The position numbers and the translations under genes were made by a program. Under the pieces are notes generated by a model that worked only from the letters and a program-made list of their open reading frames with translations, did no database searches and was not told where the DNA came from. Of a stretch of 32,928 bases of DNA, positions 26,442 through 32,928 are shown piece by piece (position 1 is the first letter of the stretch; every line of letters begins with the position of its first letter). The DNA comes from Fidelibacterota bacterium (GTDB lineage Bacteria > Fidelibacterota > Fidelibacteria > Fidelibacterales > Fidelibacteraceae). Where the stretch lies: positions 1 through 32,928 of the forward strand of contig JAQUPD010000023.1 in the NCBI GenBank assembly GCA_028716785.1, given 5' to 3'.

Positions 26442-27278
26442 TTATTTGTGTTGTTTTCCATTTTGACGATAGTGGGGTACAGGCAGGTATTCAACGCCAC
26501 CTCCTTGTCGACGTACAGGTTGAGGATACAGAGTCATTAACTCAAGGACTTCTTTGAGCATTTCTGTATTAACAGGGAGTCCAAGTGAAAGGGCTTCCTC
26601 GGCAGATATGGGATAATCATGGGTCCATGTGCCTGTAGCAAGTTTTTTTGCCAGGTCTCGTGCTTTTTTCTCATCCATATTCTTGCTTAACAATTCGACA
26701 GCGGCATCTTCCACTTGTTGGATTGCTTTACGTCCTATATCAGCCAACACGAGTGTTTCATCATCAATTTCAGAAATAGGCTTTGTCTCAACAACTTTTA
26801 TCAGGGATGCAGCAGGCATTTGTCCAAGTTGTGGATCAATAGGCCCTAAAACAGAGTGTTTGCACATGACAATTTCATCGGCAGCCAGGGCAATCAAAGT
26901 TCCTCCAGACATAGCATAATGGGGAACAAAAACAGTGACTTTCCCTTTATGGTTTTTGATAGCTCGTGCAATTTGAAGAGCAGCAAGGACAAGACCTCCA
27001 GGTGTATGTAAGACGATATCGATTGGCATTTCATCGTCTGTCATTTGAATCGCGCGTAAAACTTCCTCAGAATCGTTTACATCAATGTATCGCATTAAGG
27101 GGAATCCCAAGAGATTCATGGTTTCTTGTCTGTGGACTAACAAAATTACCCGTGTCCGTCGCTTTTGTTCTATTTGAGCAATCTTTCGTTTCCGCATAGA
27201 GTCAAGAAAATGTCTATGCAAAACAGGCTGCAGAGCAGAAATTATAATAAAAAGCCAAAAAATATTAATTATGGTCAT
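26442..27278 (-). CDS. Membrane-anchored ClpP-class serine protease (SDH_protease family)
   Basis: The 278-residue protein starts with one transmembrane segment (about 3-20). The catalytic domain has the ClpP/crotonase fold: IDIVLHTPGGLVLAALQIARA (86-106), then VPHYAMSGGTLIALAADEI with the likely nucleophile S124, and VLGPIDPQLGQ. These are marks of the SppA-related serine dehydrogenase proteinase family (Pfam SDH_protease), whose substrates are mostly unknown. The nucleophile assignment comes from family comparison. It begins 11 nt after the rhomboid gene and is probably cotranscribed with it. Confidence 0.85.
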   Translation of the reverse strand: MTIINIFWLFIIISALQPVLHRHFLDSMRKRKIAQIEQKRRTRVILLVHRQETMNLLGFPLMRYIDVNDSEEVLRAIQMTDDEMPIDIVLHTPGGLVLAALQIARAIKNHKGKVTVFVPHYAMSGGTLIALAADEIVMCKHSVLGPIDPQLGQMPAASLIKVVETKPISEIDDETLVLADIGRKAIQQVEDAAVELLSKNMDEKKARDLAKKLATGTWTHDYPISAEEALSLGLPVNTEMLKEVLELMTLYPQPVRRQGGGVEYLPVPHYRQNGKQHK

Positions 27279-27289
27279 GTGTGTTCTCC

Positions 27290-28033
27290 TTATTTTCTAC
27301 GACCATCTGGTTGAAACCCATATCTTCCTTCATCAGCATAATAGGTACGATACTTTTGTGTCGATTGACTCATAAGGGGCGCAAGAATCCAACCAGCGAC
27401 AAATCCCCCTATATGTGCCCACCAGGCTATTCCCCCTCCATCCTGGGGTATTAATAAATTTATAATTCCTGGTATAATTTGTGTTAAAAACCATAAAAAA
27501 GAAAAAACAATTGCAGGAACTTCATAAAACAACGGAATAAAGAAAAACGGAACCAAAACAACAAGGCGTGAGGTAGGAAATTTTCTTACATAACATCCAA
27601 TAACACCAGCAATAGCACCAGATGCACCTATTGTTGGAATGACAGAATTTTCATTAACAAGAGCATGGGCACACGAAGCAGCAATCCCTACAAGAAAGTA
27701 AAAAATCAAATAGTGACATGTTCCAAGACGGTCTTCAACGGCAGGACCAAAAATCAACAATGACCACATATTAAGGATAAGATGTGACCAACCACCATGT
27801 AGAAACATATTCGTGATAAAGGGATAATAGGCAAATATTCCATGGACGCCTGTTGACTCCTTTAAATCCCCAAAATAACGAGCAGGTATTAAGGCAAATT
27901 TTGAGAAAAATTGCTCCAAATCCGCAGAAGGAAGTGATATTTCAAAGAGAAAAATTACAACATTTACAAAAACAATAACCCACGTACCAATAGGGGAATA
28001 CCGTTTAGCAACACTATCTTTAATTGGAAACAT
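27290..28033 (-). CDS. Rhomboid-family intramembrane serine protease
   Basis: The 247-residue protein has six to seven predicted membrane helices and a complete catalytic set: S138 in IGASGAIAGV and H207 in WWAHIGGFVAG. The oxyanion-stabilising H84 and N88 (GGWSHLILNMW) are also present. Rhomboids cleave single-pass membrane proteins within the bilayer. A long loop (about 33-75) lies between the first two helices. It is followed 11 nt later by the ClpP-class membrane protease gene, so the two may process the same substrates in sequence; this is inference. Confidence 0.92.
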   Translation of the reverse strand: MFPIKDSVAKRYSPIGTWVIVFVNVVIFLFEISLPSADLEQFFSKFALIPARYFGDLKESTGVHGIFAYYPFITNMFLHGGWSHLILNMWSLLIFGPAVEDRLGTCHYLIFYFLVGIAASCAHALVNENSVIPTIGASGAIAGVIGCYVRKFPTSRLVVLVPFFFIPLFYEVPAIVFSFLWFLTQIIPGIINLLIPQDGGGIAWWAHIGGFVAGWILAPLMSQSTQKYRTYYADEGRYGFQPDGRRK

Positions 28034-28396
28034 CTTTCTTCTTATTTATTGAATCGTTTTTTACTGAACCTGACTGTTATTAAAATTTTTTACCTCGGTT
28101 AAAATTTAAGAATCTTTATAGAGAAAAAAGAAGAAAAATGATTCTGAATAGGAGTTATCCTTAAGCATAAAAAATACACGATATAATTATTTTATGGAAA
28201 TAGACATAAGAGAAAGATGTTATATTAAGCCACCATCACTTGTTATTAAAGAAGAAGAAACAATTCCTTGAGTAATACATTTAAAATTTTCTAACAAATA
28301 TTCTTTTCGTGTAAATATAAGCGGATACAATTTTCCCTTTTAATACTCATACTTAACATTTTTGAATATTATAAATACTTTTAAAAAAAGAGTATT
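28034..28396. other. AT-rich divergent intergenic region
   Basis: About 360 nt between the leftward rhomboid gene and the rightward DUF1232 gene. It is very AT-rich and must hold both promoters. No RNA gene, repeat or coding sequence is recognised. Confidence 0.5.
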
Positions 28397-28405
28397 TGTT
28401 ATAAT
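28397..28405 (+). promoter_or_regulatory. Extended -10 promoter for the DUF1232 gene
   Basis: TGTTATAAT is a perfect extended -10 element (TGnTATAAT). Transcription would start at about 28412, and the ATG is at 28413, which implies a leaderless or near-leaderless mRNA. No good -35 and no ribosome-binding site are seen, consistent with this reading. Confidence 0.4.
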
Positions 28406-28412
28406 TTGAATT

Positions 28413-28805
28413 ATGAATTTCAGATCACGACCAGCATACCCTTTAAATACTTCAACAAAAGATGCCTTGAAACATATTATAAAAGGGATTCCAGCGTTAG
28501 TGAAGTTATTATTTCGTTTAATAAAAAGCAGAAAAACTTCTCTTTCTATAAAACTTTGGATTGCTGGGACAGCTATTTATCTTGTATCACCTTTAAATAT
28601 TTCAATAAAGCGTTTTAAGCGCTATCCTTTAAAAATCATAAATTATATTGATGATTTCACGATAATTCTTGTTGTCATCCAAAAAATCTTGGAAACCTGT
28701 CCTTACGATCTTCTGGAAGAAAATTGGGACTATAAAATTCCAATTTTAGAATGGAAAGATATGATTTACAAAATTCGGACAGACATTCAGACGGCCATTC
28801 ATTAA
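28413..28805 (+). CDS. DUF1232 (YkvA-like) small membrane protein
   Basis: The 130-residue protein carries the DUF1232 pattern near its middle: KLWIAGTAIYLVSPLNISIK, then a short polar loop and YIDDFTIILVVIQKIL. The family is found in many bacteria and its function is unknown. One or two hydrophobic segments (about 48-62 and 82-93) suggest membrane association. The N-terminal 45 residues are basic. The consensus D-x-IPD is altered to N-x-SIK here. No ribosome-binding site precedes ATG 28413. The gene ends 16 nt before malQ and is likely cotranscribed with it. Confidence 0.65.
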   Translation: MNFRSRPAYPLNTSTKDALKHIIKGIPALVKLLFRLIKSRKTSLSIKLWIAGTAIYLVSPLNISIKRFKRYPLKIINYIDDFTIILVVIQKILETCPYDLLEENWDYKIPILEWKDMIYKIRTDIQTAIH

Positions 28806-28821
28806 GGGTGGAGGATTAACT

Positions 28822-30297
28822 TTGAATCATCTTTTTACACGTTCCAGCGGTATTCTCATGCACATTACCTCATTACCGGGGCCATGGGATACAGGTGATT
28901 TAGGCAATGAAGCTTTTCGATTTATTGATAAATTGCATGATGCACGTCAATCCCTGTGGCAAATTCTTCCTCTTACAATTCCTGATTCCAATGGATCGCC
29001 TTATGCAAGTATTTCTGCCTTTGCTTGTAATCCCATGCTTATTAATCCTGAACGGCTTGTACAAGAAAATCTCTTATCTGAATCAGTATATCATCAGATA
29101 TTAGCTACAGACAAATCACTTACAGAAAAAAAGAGACACGTGTTTAAGGAGACCTATTTTCAAACACGAAATCAAGAAAGTACATTCTCTGCATTTCATA
29201 AGTTTATAGACAAAAATAGTTATTGGCTTATTGATTATGCCCGGTTTTGCATTTTAAAAACCATTTATCACAGCAACACTTGGACAGAATTTCCGGAAGA
29301 ATATAAGTGGCGTCATCCAGAAGCCCTGAAAAAGCTCGATGCAGAATATGATGAAACCATTCAACAGTTGATGTTTGAACAGTATCTCTTTAATCGTCAG
29401 TGGTTTCAATTAAAAGAATATGCCCATGCTCGTCATATTCAAATTGTTGGGGATATTCCCATCTTTATTTCACACAATTCTGTGGATGTATGGAGTCATC
29501 CTGATCTTTTTAAATTGGATGAAACAGGTAAGCCTTATGTTATTTCCGGTGTTCCTCCCGATTTTTTTAGCAGAACTGGCCAGCTTTGGGGAAATCCCCA
29601 TTATCGCTGGGATCGTCTTAAAGAAACAAACTATGCTTGGTGGATTCATCGCATTGAACACATTTTGGAATATGTTGACTATATTCGTCTTGATCATTTT
29701 CGTGGCTTTGAAAGTGTTTGGGAAATTGACGTTCATGCAACAACCGCTGAAAAAGGACGGTGGGTACCAAGTGCTGGCCATGAATTTTTTCAATATCTTC
29801 GGGATCATTTGGGAATACTCCCTATCGTTGCAGAAGATTTAGGCGTCATTACCGATGCTGTAAGAAAACTACGAGATGATTTTGAATTTCCAGGAATGAA
29901 AATTCTTCAATTTGCTTTTGATAGTGATGATAATCCTTTTTTACCGGAAAATTATACCACAGAATTGTGTGTTGTATATACAGGCACTCATGATAACAAC
30001 ACAACCCTCGGTTGGTTCCGGCATGATGCTTCTCCAGACGAAAAAAAACGATGTCTTGACAGACTTCATTGTGATCCGCAAGACGTTCCATGGAATATGA
30101 TTCGGTATGGCATGGAATCCATTGCCGTTTGGATGATTACACCTCTTCAGGATATTTTAGAGCTGGATGAAACCGCAAGGATGAATTTTCCCGGCACAAC
30201 AAAAGGAAATTGGCGATGGCGAACAGATCTAAACGCTTTTGATAATGATCGGATTCAACGATTAAAAGATTTAACGGAAAAAACAAACCGTATTTAA
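28822..30297 (+). CDS. malQ: 4-alpha-glucanotransferase (amylomaltase, TTG start)
   Basis: GH77 enzyme that transfers alpha-1,4-glucan chains in maltodextrin and glycogen metabolism in the cytoplasm. The 491-residue length is typical of the short amylomaltase type. Catalytic residues are all visible: nucleophile D291 (IRLDHFRG), acid/base E338 (VAEDLG) and D391 (GTHDNNT). GDIPIFISHNSVDVWSHPD and WRWR also match. The start is TTG 28822 (LNHLFTRSSGILMHITSLPG, family-like from the first residues), with GGTGGAGG 7 nt upstream. No other starch or glycogen gene is close by. Confidence 0.96.
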   Translation: MNHLFTRSSGILMHITSLPGPWDTGDLGNEAFRFIDKLHDARQSLWQILPLTIPDSNGSPYASISAFACNPMLINPERLVQENLLSESVYHQILATDKSLTEKKRHVFKETYFQTRNQESTFSAFHKFIDKNSYWLIDYARFCILKTIYHSNTWTEFPEEYKWRHPEALKKLDAEYDETIQQLMFEQYLFNRQWFQLKEYAHARHIQIVGDIPIFISHNSVDVWSHPDLFKLDETGKPYVISGVPPDFFSRTGQLWGNPHYRWDRLKETNYAWWIHRIEHILEYVDYIRLDHFRGFESVWEIDVHATTAEKGRWVPSAGHEFFQYLRDHLGILPIVAEDLGVITDAVRKLRDDFEFPGMKILQFAFDSDDNPFLPENYTTELCVVYTGTHDNNTTLGWFRHDASPDEKKRCLDRLHCDPQDVPWNMIRYGMESIAVWMITPLQDILELDETARMNFPGTTKGNWRWRTDLNAFDNDRIQRLKDLTEKTNRI

Positions 30298-30301
30298 AAG
30301 A

Positions 30302-30877
30302 TTAGATTTTTTTTCGAAAATACCAAAAATCTTGTCCCTGATTCTGCCAATTTTCAAAATGTTTAATTTTTTCACAGGATGAATAATATTTATCGAGGAT
30401 TTCCTCTTGCTCATGGCCACTTATAAAACGAAATCCAAGGCCAGATAGCCAATTTGTAAACACATAAAGAAGAATTCGGGAATAATTCAAACGTTCATAT
30501 TTTGGATGGACAAAAAAAGAATGGATGTAGGCCGTATCACCCAATCCCCAATGGTCATCACACTTTACCCAACTTTCTTTGTTTAAAGACTCTAATGTAA
30601 TCCCTACTATATAACCAACGGGAATATCTTTATGACGTGCTAAAAGGGGAAATGTTTTGGGATAATGAAAATATTTTCGGACTGATGTTGCATTAAAGCG
30701 GGCATTTTTTTCAAGATCCCCCTCTTGAAACGCTGATAAATCAATAATTGCACTCGCATCCTTGTCATCCAACTGGTGAACCAACTCTAACTGAAAATCA
30801 CCTGGCGTGATGGCAAGAATATCTACCCGGGATTTATTGTTTTCTTCTTGAAAAAGAGATTCTGTTTGATTGTCCAT
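30302..30877 (-). CDS. GNAT-like N-acyltransferase
   Basis: The 191-residue protein has a GNAT-like central part: IPVGYIVGITLE (strand 4 region), then AYIHSFFVHPKYERLNYSRILLY and a C-terminal WYFRKK region. The acyl-CoA loop (R/Q-x-x-G-x-G/A) is degenerate (YERLNYSRIL), so catalysis or substrate could be unusual. The N-terminal 40 residues are unrecognised. Only 4 nt separate its stop from the end of convergent malQ. It is divergent from hflK. Confidence 0.5.
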   Translation of the reverse strand: MDNQTESLFQEENNKSRVDILAITPGDFQLELVHQLDDKDASAIIDLSAFQEGDLEKNARFNATSVRKYFHYPKTFPLLARHKDIPVGYIVGITLESLNKESWVKCDDHWGLGDTAYIHSFFVHPKYERLNYSRILLYVFTNWLSGLGFRFISGHEQEEILDKYYSSCEKIKHFENWQNQGQDFWYFRKKI

Positions 30878-31027
30878 ATCTCAAATATACAATTAAACCT
30901 TAAAATCAAAAAATTTTTTGCACAACTTAAAAAATCAAGTAGCCTTTTCAATGAAATGTAGCATTATAGCTGAGCTTCTTATACATTACAACGTTATGAA
31001 CATACAAAAAAGGTAGGAGGAAGTATT

Positions 31028-31993
31028 ATGAGTCCTCAAGATGGGAAGCCATCCTTTAAGGAACAAGTGAAAGGTAACCCAAAAATGTTAAAATCATTTG
31101 TTATTGTAGTGGTTGTTCTTCTTGTTCTTTTTACTTCCATTTTTACAGTGGGAGCAGAAGAAGTTGGGGTTATTTTACGGTTTGGTCGGTATACCCGAAC
31201 GGTAAATCCTGGATTAAATTTTAAAATTCCTTTTGGGATTGAAAAAGTTTATAAAGTTCCCGTTCAACGACAGTTAAAAGAAGAATTTGGATTTCGAACC
31301 CTTTCACCTGGAGTCCATTCCGTCTATGATACGCGCAGTTATGAAGAGGAAAACATTATGCTAACAGGAGATTTAAATGTCGCTGTTGTTGAATGGACGG
31401 TTCAATATCGTATTGAAGATCCTTATAAATATCTCTTTCGAATTCAAAATACCCAAAGTGCCCTGCGAGATATGGCAGAGGCAACCATGCGAGAAGTCAT
31501 TGGAAATAGAACGGTCGCTGAAATTTTGACAATTGGTCGCGCGGATGTTGCCATTACCGTAAAAGAAGAGCTCCAAAAAATGGCTAATGATTATGAAAGT
31601 GGTTTAAGAATTGACCAGGTTGTGTTACAAAATGTAACGCCTCCAGATCCTGTAAAACCCTCTTTTAATGAAGTCAATGAAGCTCAGCAAGATCGGGAAA
31701 AGCTTATTAATCAAGCACGATCTGAATATAATCGGGTAATTCCCCGGGCAAGAGGCGAAGCTGAACAAACAATACAAGAAGCAGAAGGGTATGCTATCAA
31801 TCGGGTGAATAATGCAAAAGGGGAAGCGGCTCTGTTTAACGCTGTCTTTAAAGAATTCCAAAAAGGTCCTGAAGTGACCCGACAACGAATTTATCTTGAA
31901 ACAATGAACACGATCCTTCCACAAATGGGGAAAAAATTTATTATTGATGAAACATCCTCAGGAATTTTACCTCTTTTGAATTTGGATAAATAA
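31028..31993 (+). CDS. hflK: HflK, SPFH-domain membrane protein
   Basis: The 321-residue protein has a short cytosolic lead, one transmembrane segment (about 22-44) and an SPFH/prohibitin domain (EEVGVILRFGRYTRTVNPGLNFKIP). A coiled C-terminal part (about 205-285) follows, with repeated EAEQTIQEAEGYAI and NNAKGEAALF segments. With HflC it forms a large periplasm-facing cage around the FtsH protease. AGGAGG sits 8 nt before the ATG. The next gene follows after 20 nt and is hflC. Confidence 0.93.
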   Translation: MSPQDGKPSFKEQVKGNPKMLKSFVIVVVVLLVLFTSIFTVGAEEVGVILRFGRYTRTVNPGLNFKIPFGIEKVYKVPVQRQLKEEFGFRTLSPGVHSVYDTRSYEEENIMLTGDLNVAVVEWTVQYRIEDPYKYLFRIQNTQSALRDMAEATMREVIGNRTVAEILTIGRADVAITVKEELQKMANDYESGLRIDQVVLQNVTPPDPVKPSFNEVNEAQQDREKLINQARSEYNRVIPRARGEAEQTIQEAEGYAINRVNNAKGEAALFNAVFKEFQKGPEVTRQRIYLETMNTILPQMGKKFIIDETSSGILPLLNLDK

Positions 31994-32013
31994 GCAATAC
32001 GCAGGAGAATATT

Positions 32014-32928
32014 ATGAAAAAAACAATGACGATCATCATAGTGCTTGTTGCTATCATTGCTCTCTTATCTGCAATGTTTATCGTGGATGAAACACAACAA
32101 GTTGTAAAAACGCGGTTTGGAAAACCCATTGGAGATGCTATTACAACTCCTGGTATTCATTTTAAAGTCCCCATTTTAGATGAACTCCATTACTTTGACA
32201 AGCGCTATTTAGAATGGGATGGACGCCCCAATCAAATTCCCACAAAGGATAAACGCTTTATTTGGGTGGATACCTACGCACGGTGGCATATTACCGATCC
32301 TTTAAAATTTTATCAACGTTTATACAATGAACAAGGCGCACATTCTCGATTGGATGATATCATAGACGGTGAAACCAGAAATGCTGTTGCTAGCCATAAC
32401 CTTATTGAAATTGTTCGCAAAAGTAATCGTAAACCCCTTATTGATTCCACTGCACTTGAAGAAAATATTGCACTAGAAGAAATTGAAGTTGGCCGGGAAA
32501 AAATTGGTGATATGATCCTTCAAAATGCGCAAGCACGGTGCGCAGATCTGGGTATAGAAATTCTGGATTTTGAGTTTAAACGAATCAACTATGTAAAGGA
32601 AGTCCAGGAAAAAGTTTTTGAACGAATGATCTCTGAACGGAAACGAATTGCAGACCGTTATCGGAGTGAAGGAGAAGGTGAAGCATCACGCATAAATGGT
32701 GAAAAAGAACGGGATTTATTGCAAATTCGCTCTGAAGCCTACCGAAGAGCCCAAGAAATAAAAGGGCAGGCTGATGCAGAAGCTACGGCTATTTATAATC
32801 AAGCCTATAACCAATCTAAAGAGAGTCGAGAATTTTATGAATTTATGAAAACAATGGATACTTACTCCAGCACCATGGATACCTCTACAACCATGATTTT
32901 ATCCACCAAAAGCGATTTTTATAAGTAT
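32014..32928 (+). CDS. hflC: HflC, SPFH-domain membrane protein (3' end outside window)
   Basis: From ATG 32014 (GCAGGAG upstream) 305 codons are open to the last base with no stop, so the gene is partial. It begins with a transmembrane anchor (MKKTMTIIIVLVAIIALLSA), then an SPFH domain (QQVVKTRFGKPIGD, TPGIHFKVP). A charged coiled-coil (about 205-270; ERMISERKRIADRYRSEGEG) and the ending segment FYEFMKTMDTYSS match HflC, which is normally close to 300-330 residues. Little more than the tail should be missing. It pairs with hflK. Confidence 0.93.
   Translation, partial: MKKTMTIIIVLVAIIALLSAMFIVDETQQVVKTRFGKPIGDAITTPGIHFKVPILDELHYFDKRYLEWDGRPNQIPTKDKRFIWVDTYARWHITDPLKFYQRLYNEQGAHSRLDDIIDGETRNAVASHNLIEIVRKSNRKPLIDSTALEENIALEEIEVGREKIGDMILQNAQARCADLGIEILDFEFKRINYVKEVQEKVFERMISERKRIADRYRSEGEGEASRINGEKERDLLQIRSEAYRRAQEIKGQADAEATAIYNQAYNQSKESREFYEFMKTMDTYSSTMDTSTTMILSTKSDFYKY

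Overview
The window is AT-rich bacterial chromosome, probably from the Fibrobacterota-Chlorobiota-Bacteroidota (FCB) superphylum or a related uncultured lineage. The main evidence is a secreted protein with a type IX secretion (Por) sorting domain at 23047-25905 and the remains of a PorV/PorQ-like outer-membrane barrel at 220-560. The DksA/TraR form and the ileS-dksA-lspA-rluD-xerC-hpf-hprK order also fit, but I cannot place the genus. Most genes are housekeeping, with several accessory islands between them.

Layout. 1-156 (-) is the 5' end of a group IIC-like intron, cut by the window edge. It sits directly behind an intrinsic terminator (158-186) that closes a decayed barrel gene (220-560). 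592-10070 (+) is a compact run: ileS, a dksA-like gene, lspA, rluD, xerC, hpf, hprK, a sugar-nucleotidyltransferase and metK. 10168-13097 (+) holds a stand-alone ClpX-type zinc finger, two tandem PTPS/QueD-fold genes (the second without its key residues), folE and an rsmB-like methyltransferase. 13325-15319 (-) has a Gfo/Idh/MocA oxidoreductase and a PEGA-domain envelope protein. 15602-17230 (+) is pruA, with a CRP/FNR-like palindrome upstream.

17361-18659 (-) encodes rubredoxin, a secreted DOMON-domain protein and a cytochrome b561-like four-helix protein, a possible envelope electron-transfer set. 19149-22890 (+) is a thiamin locus: TPP riboswitch, thiD-thiN fusion, a Cys-less thi4 and a thiC carrying a one-base frameshift. 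With ThiN replacing ThiE and Thi4 replacing the ThiS/ThiG/ThiF sulfur system, it resembles the route used by methanogens and some anaerobes. 23047-25905 (-) is the large secreted NlpC/P60-like protein. 26442-28033 (-) pairs a rhomboid protease with a membrane-anchored ClpP-class serine protease. 28413-30297 (+) is a DUF1232 membrane protein and malQ, followed by a convergent GNAT-like gene. 31028-32928 (+) is hflK-hflC, with hflC running off the window.

I found no tRNA, rRNA, CRISPR array or prophage. Nothing is clearly a new defence or mobile system. The best candidates for undescribed biology are the degenerate PTPS paralog fused by overlaps to an active PTPS and folE, the rubredoxin-DOMON-b561 set, and the rhomboid/ClpP-class pair.
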